From CAXGUU01 sp964012875 (GTDB lineage Bacteria; Pseudomonadota; Gammaproteobacteria; Ga0077536): a stretch of 24,907 nt of DNA. Every line of letters starts with the position of its first letter. The first letter of the stretch is position 1. The stretch spans positions 1 through 24,907 of the forward strand of contig CAXGUU010000010.1 of the NCBI GenBank assembly GCA_964012875.1, written 5' to 3'. A program made the translations under genes and the position numbers. Under the pieces are notes generated by a model. It saw only the letters and a list, made by a program, of their open reading frames with translations, had not been told where the DNA came from and ran no database searches. Of the stretch, positions 7,258-15,655 are shown piece by piece.

Positions 7258-8979
7258 ATGCGCAAGTACCTGCACATCGATCTAAATGACCGCAATATTC
7301 GCGAAGAAGAATTCACCGGAGAGCAGAATGCGCGCGCTGGCCGCTACCTCATCGCCAAGACCCTGGTCGAAATGGATGTCGCCGAGGTTGACCCCTTAGG
7401 CCCAGAAAACCCGCTGATTTTCTCGGCAGGGCCCTTCGCCGGCAGCAATTTCTCCAACGCCAACCGCACCAGCGTCGGCTGCAAAAGCCCACTGACCGGC
7501 GGCGTCAAGGAAGCGAACGCAGGTGGCTCATTCGGGCTCGCAATGGGCCAGTTGCATATCGCCGGCTTTAACCTCTATGGCGAGTCAGACGACTGGGTTG
7601 TGATTCACATGCACAAGGACGGAAAGATCAGCTGGGACGACGGCACGCCCTATCTTGGTCAGGGCACTTTCGAGACGGCCGAGCTGTTGCACGAGAAGTA
7701 CGGCAAGAAAGTCAGCCTCGCGATTTGCGGGCCGGTTGGCGAGTATGGTGGCTTGCTCGCCGGTATATCGATGAGTGATACCGATCGCCGACCCACAAGA
7801 CTGGCCGCCCGGGGCGGCGTTGGTGCAGTCATGGGGGCCAAGAAGGTCAAAGCGATCGTGATTGACCTCAACAAGATGCCGACTTTCCATGACCGCAAGA
7901 AGTTGCTCAAAGGCATCAAGGATTACGGCCAGAAGCTGCAGGCCGACGAAGCGGTGAATTTACTTAAAGATTACGGCACTGCATTCATGGCCGATTACAC
8001 TAACTATGTCGGTGGATTGCCGGTCAGGAATTTCACCTCCGGGCGCCAGGTCGAACCGGAGCAGGGCGTGATGTACATGGGCGGCGATCACATTCGTGAG
8101 CGCAATAGCGAGCGCGGTGGCACAACCTCGCACGCCTGCATGCCCGGGTGCATGATCGAGTGTAGCAACGTCTATGCCGACGTCGATGGCAACGAGATTT
8201 CTTCACCCGTCGAATATGAAACGCTCGGGCTGCTGGGCACCAACTGTGGCATCACTGACCCGGACGAACTGGCTCGCCTGAACTGGCATGCGAACAACCT
8301 GGGTGTTGATACCATCGAGACCGGCGCGATGATGGGCGTGCTACTGGAAGCAGGGCTTGCTGAATTCGGTGATACCGATTTCATGACCACCGCTATGGCC
8401 GAAATTCTAAAAGGCACCGAGCAGGGTAGGATCTGGGCGCAAGGTACGGCCCGGGTCGGTGAGCATTACAAGGTCACGCGCACGCCGGTGATAAAGAAGC
8501 AGGGCATCAGCGCCTACGACCCTCGGGTCATTGAAGTGACCGGGATCACCATGATGGTCACCGCGCAGGGTGCCGATCACACAACCGGCAATGCGCCCAA
8601 GTACGAATGCAGCGGCAAGGATGTCGATGAACTGGTCGACGTTAGCATGGAAATGCAGACCTTGTGCGCGACCGCAGATTCGCTGGGCTTGTGTGTGTTC
8701 GGCCGCTCAGTGACCAACGCGCACATTGAAATGATAGTTGAACTCATCAACGACGCCCACGGCTGTGATCTCAAACCGGAATTTTTTATGCAGCTCGGCC
8801 GCGAAACGCTCAGGTTTGAGGACGAGTTCAACAGGAAGGCTGGTTTTACCGAAGCCGACGACGAGCTCCCAGATTTTTTCTATGAGGAAGCGCTCTACCC
8901 GAGTGAACAGGTCGCACGGTTTCATGCGCCCGAAGTCCGCGCATCAATCGAGCGGTGGTGGAAAGAACACGCTGCCTGA
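7258..8979 (+). CDS. aldehyde:ferredoxin oxidoreductase family protein (tungsto/molybdopterin)
   Basis: This 573-residue protein has the AOR N-terminal domain (N-R-T-S-V-G-C-K-S-P-L-T-G-G, the pterin-contact region) and ARGGVGAVMGAKKVKAI, the family's diagnostic motif. The [4Fe-4S] ligands are Cys294, Cys298, Cys302 and, far downstream in DSLGLCVFG, Cys479. AORs oxidise aldehydes to carboxylates, passing electrons to ferredoxin, with W or Mo bound by two pterins. The first cluster spacing is C-x3-C-x3-C, where archaeal AOR has C-x2-C-x3-C. A TTG at 7231 is in frame, but ATG 7258 has GAGGA seven bases upstream and starts at the expected beta-strand (MRKYLHIDL). The gene stands alone; no ferredoxin, cofactor or W transport gene is nearby. 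Confidence 0.9.
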   Translation: MRKYLHIDLNDRNIREEEFTGEQNARAGRYLIAKTLVEMDVAEVDPLGPENPLIFSAGPFAGSNFSNANRTSVGCKSPLTGGVKEANAGGSFGLAMGQLHIAGFNLYGESDDWVVIHMHKDGKISWDDGTPYLGQGTFETAELLHEKYGKKVSLAICGPVGEYGGLLAGISMSDTDRRPTRLAARGGVGAVMGAKKVKAIVIDLNKMPTFHDRKKLLKGIKDYGQKLQADEAVNLLKDYGTAFMADYTNYVGGLPVRNFTSGRQVEPEQGVMYMGGDHIRERNSERGGTTSHACMPGCMIECSNVYADVDGNEISSPVEYETLGLLGTNCGITDPDELARLNWHANNLGVDTIETGAMMGVLLEAGLAEFGDTDFMTTAMAEILKGTEQGRIWAQGTARVGEHYKVTRTPVIKKQGISAYDPRVIEVTGITMMVTAQGADHTTGNAPKYECSGKDVDELVDVSMEMQTLCATADSLGLCVFGRSVTNAHIEMIVELINDAHGCDLKPEFFMQLGRETLRFEDEFNRKAGFTEADDELPDFFYEEALYPSEQVARFHAPEVRASIERWWKEHAA

Positions 8980-8996
8980 GTAAACCGGAATAAACC

Positions 8997-9074
8997 GGGG
9001 GCAGACCACCTTTTTCGTTTTTCGCGGCATAGCGGCGTCGGCTCGGTGCCGGTCGAAAAACGTGGTCTGACCCC
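8997..9074. repeat. 78-bp palindromic element (REP/RAYT-style or MITE-like)
   Basis: The left arm (8997-9017: GGGG-GCAGACCACC-TTTTTCG) and right arm (9054-9074: CGAAAAA-CGTGGTCTGA-CCCC) are inverted repeats matching at 19 of 21 positions, around a 36-nt centre. I associate the GGTCAGACCAC-type core with short dispersed palindromes linked to REP-associated tyrosine transposases in Proteobacteria; this is from memory, not a search. It sits between the convergent AOR and monooxygenase genes, and the last base of its right arm is part of the monooxygenase's original stop codon. The hairpin with a T-run could terminate transcription from both sides. No transposase is in the window. Confidence 0.7.
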
Positions 9075-10149
9075 TAAAGCGGAAAGTCCTCGACCACGTT
9101 GTGACCGTAAATCCAGCCGGGATCGGCAAACTTCCCGCCCTTGAAATCATCCCCGCGCGCGTCGCGGCCGACGGCGTGATGCAATTGCCTCTGTTCCCAT
9201 GCTGCTGGCTGGATCCTGGTTGTGTGCTCCAGGCCCGCTTATTCATAGGATTTGAGTGCTTTGGCGCGGTCAAGTCCAGCGATCAGGGCCGCCGCGAGAA
9301 CCCAGCTGTCTTCGATTGCCATGACCAGTCCCGGAGCAAGGTAGGGTGCCATCGGGTGCGCTGCGTCATCGAGTAAGGTGATGTGGTCACTGGACCGGTA
9401 GGGCAGTGGCGGGCGACCCAGCAGCGCCCACTTGTAGCATTCGCCGCCCCGCGTCCTGTCGACCAGGGTGCGCACGGTATCGTTCCAGTGTTCAAAAGCG
9501 GTCTTTAGTCCGGTCGCCTCGGCTTTGACGTTCCACGATTCGTCGACCCAGCCCTCTTCTTCTATCAAGGCGACATAGTTAATCAGTTCCCCGCGCCTTA
9601 CCGGGTAAGCCACGACATGTTTTCCGGGGCCGACCCAGATATCGAGTCTCCCGGCTGACGATGTGGCGCCGATATCTTCAGCAGCAACCATACCGTAGTA
9701 GGCAACGCGGCCAGTGAATTCGGTCGTAACATTACCTTGCAAACGCTGCCGTACGATGGAATGAACGCCGTCTCCACCGACTGCGGTGTCGGCCGACACT
9801 TCCGCACCGTTCGCGAACTTCAATGTGACGCCTTCCGAAAGTTCCACGAGGTCTACCAGACGATGATCGAGGTGAATTTTGATAGCGTCCGATGCGTGGG
9901 TAGTCCGGGTCAGCAATGCATGTAGGTCGGAGCCATGAAAGCTGTAGAAGGGCTCCCCAAAGCAGGTGATAAATTCATCGTCGAACAGTTTTCAAAATTG
10001 ACGTCGCCAGATGCGTAATGCTGAGTCGCGATCGAGCGGCGACCACGTCTAGGGCATCGCCGAGACCGAGCGCCCGCACGCCCGGCGGTTAGTCCATCTA
10101 GTCCGGCGCCGACGATGGCGATTGGGGCGCGACCACCCGCCCGCGTCAC
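9074..10149 (-). pseudogene. FAD-dependent monooxygenase (salicylate-hydroxylase-like), broken
   Basis: The family is clear from several parts. The FAD-binding start is IAIVGAGLDGLTA. Then come GGDGVHSIVRQRL (normally GADG), YPVRRGELINYVAL, LLDDAAHPMAPYLAPGL (normally GDAAHP) and MAIEDSWVLAAAL. The gene is damaged at both ends. After GLTA the frame shifts and jumps directly to GVRALGLGDALDVV, implying loss of about 45 residues, and at least two more shifts are needed before FGEPFYSFHGSDLHALL. Near the end, an in-frame TAA (9239-9241) follows KSYE; without it the frame stays open for 54 codons, ending WIYGHNVVEDFPL at TAG 9074-9076, the usual C-terminus. The GTG start overlaps the upstream gene's TGA by 4 bp. 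The longest intact piece is 9239-9916. Confidence 0.85.
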
Positions 10150-10538
10150 TCGCTGAAGGTCGCCGTTACATGCTCCGTATCGAGGTACTCGCGAATCGTG
10201 GTGAATTTCCCGTCCCGCACTACCATCATGAAGTGGTAGAGGTTGTTATAGGTCCTGCCATTCGCAATCTCGGCGTAAGATTCAGCCTCCATCGAGACCC
10301 GGTCATCCTCGGCGGTCAGCGAGGTCGGTGTCACGCGAATGCCTTTGGGTGCCATTGACGTGACATTGCCCAGGAGCGCTTTGAATTCGGCCTTTGTATA
10401 GGTTCCCGAGAGTGTCGTCGAGCCAGCCACCCACCAGGTGGCGTCATCGGCCATCATGTTGACGGCGTCGTCGTAGCGCCCGGACGAAAATGCTTCCCAG
10501 AATGACATCACGAGCGCCTTGTTTTCTGCTGCAGACAT
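10146..10538 (-). CDS. SnoaL/NTF2-like fold protein
   Basis: This 130-residue protein has the NTF2-like layout: a helix with ENKALVMSFWEAFSSGRYDD, W-W-V-A-G-S-T-T-L-S-G-T-Y, then beta strands ending in F-T-T-I-R-E-Y-L-D-T. Such proteins include ketosteroid isomerases, limonene-epoxide hydrolases and small polyketide cyclases, and often handle products of a neighbouring monooxygenase. Its TGA overlaps the GTG of the broken FAD monooxygenase by GTGA, so the two were a translation-coupled pair. GAGGTG about seven bases before the ATG supports the start. It is still intact although its partner is ruined. The substrate is unknown. Confidence 0.85.
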   Translation of the reverse strand: MSAAENKALVMSFWEAFSSGRYDDAVNMMADDATWWVAGSTTLSGTYTKAEFKALLGNVTSMAPKGIRVTPTSLTAEDDRVSMEAESYAEIANGRTYNNLYHFMMVVRDGKFTTIREYLDTEHVTATFSE

Positions 10539-10688
10539 GGATAATCACCTCGCTGGTAGGAGCCGCCAAGCGTAATCGATTTTGCGGCACGGTGTTGGCC
10601 TGGGGTATGTGCCGAATCCCCATCATCCACATTCGGCGCTGGCCGTGTACACTCCCGGGCTGCTGAATATTTCCCCCAGACAGGTTCA

Positions 10689-12260
10689 ATGCGACCCATC
10701 GATTATTTTGACCGCGCGGCACGACGCGCGCCCGAGCGTCCTTTTTTAATCGGGGAAGACACCCGCTACACCTTTGCGGGCGCCGACAGGGCGATTACAG
10801 CAACGGCGAAAGCGCTCTACGCCAATGGATTCGAGCGCGGAGATTCCGTTGCCGTCTACTCTCCGAATCATCCCACTGCCGTTATCGGCGTGTTTTCGAG
10901 CATGCGGGCCGGCGGCGCTTGGATTCCGGTTAACGCCAGAAATTCTGCTGAAACCAACGCGGAATATATGGCCTATGTACGTACCCGATGGCTGTTCTTC
11001 CACAGCGACCTGGCGGACGAGGCGACCTATGTGATCGAACGCCTGCCGGAGCTCAAGGGGGCGATCTGTATCGACGGCGAAGCTAATGACTGCCCGTCAC
11101 TGGATACATTCTGGGCCGGTGGGACATGCACCGAGCTTCCCGATCTTTCTGATCCGTTCGGCGCACCGGACGCCGTCTTCTCGCGCTGGCCGACCGGCGG
11201 CACTACCGGACCCTCCAAGGGCGTGGAGATTTCCAATCACAACGTCGTCACCATGTTTGAGCTTGGCCTGAAACACTACGTGGGCTCAAAAACTGACGAC
11301 ATCGTGCACCTCGCAGTCGCACCGATTACTCACGCGGCCGGTATCATTATCGGCATCTTCGCCGCAGAGAATGGGGCGACGGTCATTCACGGCAGCTTCG
11401 ACGCCGGCTCCGTACTGCGCGCCATCGAACAGTACCGGGTAACGCATGTTTTTCTGCCACCTACCGCGTACTACGCCTTGCTTGATCACCCCGACGCGCG
11501 AACGACGGACTGTTCCAGCCTGCGTCAGATTCTAATCGCGGCCGCGCCCGTGTCGCCGGACAAATTCAAACGTGGGGTCGAGGTTTTCGGGCCGGTAATC
11601 TGCCAGTGCTACGGCCAGGCCGAGGCGCCGATGCTGGTGTCGATGCTGCCCCCCGAGGTGGTTGCTGCTTCGGCAAATGGCGATCGTCCCGAGCGGCTGC
11701 AAAGCTGCGGTAAGGTCACATCGTGCACCCAGGTCGGGATTCTCGATGATGACGGCAACGAGCTGCCGCGCGGTGAGCGCGGGGAGATCTGCTGCCGTGG
11801 TCCGCTGGTGACGCTGGGGTATTTTGAAAAACCGGATGCCACCGCCGAGGCGCGCAAATTTGGCTGGCATCATACCGGCGACATCGGCTACCTCGATGAC
11901 GACGATTACCTATATATCGTTGACCGTAAAAAAGACATGATCATCAGCGGCGGCTTTAATGTCTTTGCTACCGAAGTCGAAGCGCCCATTCTGGCGATGC
12001 CCGAAGTTCTGGAATGTGCGGTCATCGGTGTGCCGGATGAACGTTGGGGGGAGGCCATCAAGGCCATCGTTGTATTGAACGAAGGCGCATCTCTGGACGA
12101 CGTCACCATTGTCGAGCGGGTAAAGCCGAAACTTGGTGGCGTAAAGACACCGAAGTCGATCGAGTTCTGGGATGAAATTCCCAAAACGGCTGTCGGCAAG
12201 ACCGACAAGAAAGTTATCCGCGCTCGGTTCTGGACCGATAGTGAACGTGCGGTTAACTAG
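10689..12260 (+). CDS. acyl-CoA synthetase (AMP-binding, fatty-acid-CoA-ligase-like)
   Basis: This 523-residue ANL-superfamily enzyme activates a carboxylic acid through an acyl-adenylate to its CoA thioester. Motifs in order: the P-loop PTGGTTGPSKG (168-178), an aromatic-lined pocket around PITHAAGIIIGIF (211-223), YGQAEAP (307-313), HTGDIGYLD (394-402), the hinge VDRKKDMIISGGFNV (410-424), and K503 in TAVGKTDKK, the adenylation-step lysine. All catalytic residues look intact. The gene is divergent from the NTF2-like gene across 150 bp and heads a plus-strand run with the flavoprotein and SDR genes. The substrate (fatty, aromatic or steroid-side-chain acid) cannot be told from the sequence. 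Confidence 0.92.
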   Translation: MRPIDYFDRAARRAPERPFLIGEDTRYTFAGADRAITATAKALYANGFERGDSVAVYSPNHPTAVIGVFSSMRAGGAWIPVNARNSAETNAEYMAYVRTRWLFFHSDLADEATYVIERLPELKGAICIDGEANDCPSLDTFWAGGTCTELPDLSDPFGAPDAVFSRWPTGGTTGPSKGVEISNHNVVTMFELGLKHYVGSKTDDIVHLAVAPITHAAGIIIGIFAAENGATVIHGSFDAGSVLRAIEQYRVTHVFLPPTAYYALLDHPDARTTDCSSLRQILIAAAPVSPDKFKRGVEVFGPVICQCYGQAEAPMLVSMLPPEVVAASANGDRPERLQSCGKVTSCTQVGILDDDGNELPRGERGEICCRGPLVTLGYFEKPDATAEARKFGWHHTGDIGYLDDDDYLYIVDRKKDMIISGGFNVFATEVEAPILAMPEVLECAVIGVPDERWGEAIKAIVVLNEGASLDDVTIVERVKPKLGGVKTPKSIEFWDEIPKTAVGKTDKKVIRARFWTDSERAVN

Positions 12261-12345
12261 AAGCGGTCTCAAAAATAATTACTGTGGCGGCGCGGGCGCA
12301 GGATAAGCTCGGCCCCAATAGGAGCCCGACGCGGAGCATTCTGTC

Positions 12346-13470
12346 ATGCACGATCTGATCGACCAGGCGATCGCACTGCGTCCTGCTTTGCGCGCGGCGG
12401 CCGCACGGGTGGAAGCCGACAAGCGCATTCCGAGTGAAATGATGGATGCGCTGAACCAGTTCGGTGCCTTCCATCTTCAGGTCACTTCGGCCTACGGCGG
12501 ACCCGGTGCCGACACCATGACCTTGCTGCGTGTTATAGAAGAGCTTTCTCGCGGCGATCCGTCTACCGGCTGGTGCGCCATGGTCGGTTCGGAATCCAGT
12601 GGCTGCGTTAACGCTTATGCTGCCGCTGACGCGGCGCGCGCTATGCTGAATGTGGGCGGCCCGGGCATCGCGCTGACGGTCGTGGGTGACGGCAAGGCGG
12701 TTTCGGTAAGCGGCGGCTTTGAGGTCAGCGGCCGCTGGCGTTTCGCCAGCAATTGTCGTAATGCCGCCTGGCTTGGAGCATTCGCGGTAGTAGATCAGGG
12801 AGCAGCCAGCGAGCGGCGTTTGATGTTTTTTGTTCCGGTCGAGCAGGCCCGACTGCTCGATACCTGGAACCCGAGCGGTCTCGTTGGTACCGCCAGTGAT
12901 GATTTTGAGCTGTACACGGTTCACGTCCCTGAGGCGTACGGTCTGGATCTCTTCAGTCGCCCGGTCGACCCGGCCGTCACATGGCGTTTCCCAGCCAGTT
13001 TGCGTTTTGCTATGAGCAAGGCGGCGGCCATGTGCGGGATTGCGCGAGGGGCGATGGATCTGGTTCTACCGATGCTTGAGCGCACTCCCTTTGCCGGTGC
13101 GCACCCGGCACGAGACGAGCCCCGGGTACATATCGCGCTGGCGCAGGCTGAGGCTGCGATAGAAGCTGGTCGTGCGTACCTGTATCAGAATGTCGGGGCA
13201 GCCTGGTCACACGTCGAGAGAGGTGGTGAGCTGGACCTTGAGCGCGTTGCGGCTGTCCGCCTCTCGATCGTGTCGGCAGCGAAACGTGCGCTCGAAGCAG
13301 TGGATCTGATGCAAGGAATGGCCGGAACGACCGCGGTGCTTGATGTGGACTTCGATCGGTTCGTGCGCGATATCAATGTCGCGCGGCATCACCTGCAGCT
13401 GCAGCAGCACGTGGTCGAAGATGTCGGGCGGGTCCTGCTGGGCAAGACGCCACGGAACCCGATGTTCTAG
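12346..13470 (+). CDS. acyl-CoA-dehydrogenase-fold flavoprotein (group D monooxygenase-like)
   Basis: This 374-residue protein has the three-domain acyl-CoA dehydrogenase fold: an N-terminal helical part with a R-I-P-S-E-M-M-D-A-L segment, a mid beta domain with GRWRFASNCRNAAWLGAF, and a C-terminal helical bundle. The acidic Y-E-G-T catalytic region of true dehydrogenases is missing. Together with the GRWRFASN motif this is typical of the HsaA/DszC-like two-component oxygenases (acyl-CoA dehydrogenase type-2 C-terminal domain), which use reduced flavin from a partner reductase. No reductase is seen nearby. GGAG (12333-12336) supports the ATG. It may hydroxylate an aromatic or steroid-type ring, or be a dehydrogenase. 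Confidence 0.82.
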   Translation: MHDLIDQAIALRPALRAAAARVEADKRIPSEMMDALNQFGAFHLQVTSAYGGPGADTMTLLRVIEELSRGDPSTGWCAMVGSESSGCVNAYAAADAARAMLNVGGPGIALTVVGDGKAVSVSGGFEVSGRWRFASNCRNAAWLGAFAVVDQGAASERRLMFFVPVEQARLLDTWNPSGLVGTASDDFELYTVHVPEAYGLDLFSRPVDPAVTWRFPASLRFAMSKAAAMCGIARGAMDLVLPMLERTPFAGAHPARDEPRVHIALAQAEAAIEAGRAYLYQNVGAAWSHVERGGELDLERVAAVRLSIVSAAKRALEAVDLMQGMAGTTAVLDVDFDRFVRDINVARHHLQLQQHVVEDVGRVLLGKTPRNPMF

Positions 13471-13507
13471 ATTGACCCAACTTTTCAGCGCTACAGGAAC
13501 AACAGCA

Positions 13508-14215
13508 GTGATCAACGGTATGACGTCAGCCCTAGTATCGGGCGCAAGCCGGGGTATCGGGCGCGCGATTAGTTTGGCGCTGGCCGGAAGCGGTTTGCGC
13601 TTGTGTCTGGTTGGGCGTTCTGAAGACGCACTCAGGGCCGTCGCCGAAGAATGCCGCGAGCATGGCGCAGAGGCTGAAATCCTGAGTGGCGATTTGACCG
13701 ATCGCAGGTTTCTCGATGGCGTCGGCAAGTCAGCCGAGGAGCGAATTGGCCCGGTCGATATTTTGATTAACAACGCCGGCATGGCGGGTCGGGGATCGGC
13801 ACAGGATCTCGATCTCGCTCAGTTCCGACGCTTGCAGGAGCTCAATCTGAATGTCGCGGTGTCCTTGTCTCAGCAGGTACTGCCCGGGATGACCTCGCGC
13901 AAGCTTGGGGCCATTATTAATCTCTCTTCCATACAGGGCCGACATACGCTCGCCGGAGGCGCGGCTTACGTCGCCAGCAAGCACGCATTGAATGGTTTTA
14001 CCGGGTGTCTGTTTGAGGATGTGCGCGAAGCGGGCATCAAGGTTTCAACCATCATGCCTGGTTTTGTCGAAACTGACTTGACGGCCGGCCTCGAACTCGA
14101 TGCCCGGAAGATGATTCGAGCCAGCGATGTCGCCGAGGCGGTGGTGTACGTGCTCGGGACTTCAGCGGCCTGCTGCCCCACTGAAATTGTCATTCGTCCG
14201 CAACGTGCACCGTGA
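13508..14215 (+). CDS. short-chain dehydrogenase/reductase (SDR)
   Basis: This is a classical SDR of 235 residues. The cofactor loop is S-G-A-S-R-G-I-G (11-18), the NNAG motif is at 88-91, and the catalytic triad is Ser141, Tyr154 and Lys158 (YVASK), with P-G-F-V-E-T-D-L after strand 6. SDRs oxidise or reduce alcohol/ketone groups with NAD(P)H. The frame stays open upstream to 13340, but this is overlap with the flavoprotein gene. The GTG at 13508 has AGGA (13494-13497) ten bases before it; ATG 13520 is the alternative. It lies 37 bp after the flavoprotein, likely in one operon with it and the synthetase. The C-terminus is short. Confidence 0.88.
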   Translation: MINGMTSALVSGASRGIGRAISLALAGSGLRLCLVGRSEDALRAVAEECREHGAEAEILSGDLTDRRFLDGVGKSAEERIGPVDILINNAGMAGRGSAQDLDLAQFRRLQELNLNVAVSLSQQVLPGMTSRKLGAIINLSSIQGRHTLAGGAAYVASKHALNGFTGCLFEDVREAGIKVSTIMPGFVETDLTAGLELDARKMIRASDVAEAVVYVLGTSAACCPTEIVIRPQRAP

Positions 14216-14308
14216 ATCTAGTCTACACCTGGGTACGAAAATGACCTGTGCACCGCGATTTTAGACTCACCTCGAGACGTGCCGGCCAGGGTCGGAAAAT
14301 CCCCGACC

Positions 14309-14828
14309 ATGAATGGCAGGCCCGGTGAAAAAAATTCAAATCTGATTGGTCGCTACCAGTGCGATCGGGTCCTTGGTGAAGGGGTTGCCGGCATTGTCCG
14401 CCGCGCCTACGACCCCTTGGTGGACCGTACTGTCGCTATAAAATCGGTGCGCGCTGAGCGTTTGATCGACGAGGAAATGCAGCACGTTATCGCCCAGTTT
14501 CACCATGAAGCGCGGGTTGCGGGTAAGTACGCGCACGAGAATATCGTCGCCATCTTTGACATCGTGAGACACGATGGCCTTGGCCATATCGTCATGGAAT
14601 ATGTCGCCGGAGCATTTCGATAAAAGCCGCCGCATTACTTCGCTCACTGATGTCTTCGCACTCGGTACGACGGTGTACCGTATGCTGGTCAAGGAATACC
14701 CGTTCGCGCGCGAGAACACGGTTGAGAAAAACACGTATGCACATCCGGTACCCGTTATGGAACTACAACCAGAGATACCGCGTAACCCCGGGCATGCCGA
14801 AGACATCCTGAACCCCCGCGTCCTGTAA
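14309..14828 (+). pseudogene. serine/threonine protein kinase, internal deletion
   Basis: The N-lobe is recognisable: I-G-R-Y-x4-V-L-G-E-G-V-A-G-I-V (glycine-rich loop), V-A-I-K (ATP lysine), a helix C Glu in FHHEARV, H-E-N-I-V-A-I-F-D and hinge VMEYV. The frame then ends at TAA about 14621-14623. A second frame starting within the hinge reads MSPEHFDKSRRI and SLTDVFALGTTVYRMLVKEY, the activation-segment end and helix F of the C-lobe. The catalytic loop (HRDxKxxN), DFG and everything between are absent, some 80-100 residues, and the frames differ by one base. The C-lobe also stops early at 14828. The gene is dead, probably by a deletion at a short repeat (AATATGTCGCCGG is the junction). Confidence 0.85.
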
Positions 14829-14890
14829 TGCCCGGATGAGCCATTTACTGACAGACAGCGTATCTTTCATTGCGTGATGTCGCCGGCTCT

Positions 14891-15655
14891 TTACCGCGCT
14901 ATCTTACGCGCACCACCCTGTTCGGCCGGAACTGATAGGTCGACTTCGAAGCGCACCGGCATGAGATGCAGATCGACGACTGCAAACGTTCCGGAAATCG
15001 CGTGATTCGGTCTGGGCTGATCTTCACCGACTACCGCGGATTCGAATGTATTCAAGGCCGGCTGACCACGCAGTACGCGCTTGAAGTCGTAGGCCGCTTC
15101 GAACTGTACGAGCGCCGCCTGGCCGCTGACCTGCGTCACGTTCAGCGGCGGCGAATACTTAACCGCTGCACCGCTCCCCACCAGCGGCACGCAGTCAACG
15201 GTTGTCGTTTCCAGGACACAACCGCTCTCAGTTTCGACACGGCCGTGGATGCGGTCGTATGATTCGCGCGATTCGATGGTAGCGGTTTGGCATGGAAAGC
15301 CGTAACGGGTAGTGAAAAATTCGCTGGCCTGGTTGCAATCGGAAAATGCGCTTTGAATATAGTGGCGAGGTTTTATACCTGTGCGACAGGCGATGCCGCA
15401 GTAGGCCAGGTTGAATGCGCCCAGCGGGCCGCCCCTGGCGCGAATGAAGGTCACGCCAATTAACGCCGGCACACTTGGATGAAGGCTCGGGGGTAGCAGC
15501 GCCTGGGCGTCCCGAATGCGGATTTCGAACGGGCTGTATGCAATTTCGGCGTCAGTGATGGTGATTGTCCCTGTAGAAGTCGGGTCAAGCGGAACCATGT
15601 TGACGGCGACAGTCGCGGGGTCGCGCTTACCGTAAAGCAAGACCGTTTCTCTCAT
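14891..15655 (-). CDS. acetoacetate-decarboxylase-fold family protein lacking the Schiff-base lysine
   Basis: This 254-residue protein resembles the acetoacetate decarboxylase superfamily by layout. It has a D-A-Q-A-L-L-P-P-S-L segment, then a Gly/Pro-rich A-F-N-L-A-Y-C-G stretch. The region F-F-T-T-R-Y-G-F-P-C-Q-T-A-T-I lines up with the G-R-E-x-x-x-Y-P-K-K strand that carries the catalytic lysine in Clostridium ADC. Here the lysine position reads Cys, so the amine-based mechanism cannot work as in ADC. Relatives without the lysine are common in catabolic clusters, with no known reaction. Its ATG overlaps the stop of the luciferase-like gene (ATGA), so the two are translationally coupled. 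The assignment is by pattern only. Confidence 0.6.
   Translation of the reverse strand: MRETVLLYGKRDPATVAVNMVPLDPTSTGTITITDAEIAYSPFEIRIRDAQALLPPSLHPSVPALIGVTFIRARGGPLGAFNLAYCGIACRTGIKPRHYIQSAFSDCNQASEFFTTRYGFPCQTATIESRESYDRIHGRVETESGCVLETTTVDCVPLVGSGAAVKYSPPLNVTQVSGQAALVQFEAAYDFKRVLRGQPALNTFESAVVGEDQPRPNHAISGTFAVVDLHLMPVRFEVDLSVPAEQGGARKIAR

Noticed and set aside
12253..12924. 223-residue minus-strand frame over the flavoprotein gene start
   Set aside because: It lies antisense to a well-supported gene and to its upstream region and has no conserved features.
13340..13507. Upstream extension of the SDR frame
   Set aside because: It overlaps the flavoprotein gene in another frame, and the SDR Rossmann strand starts right after GTG 13508.
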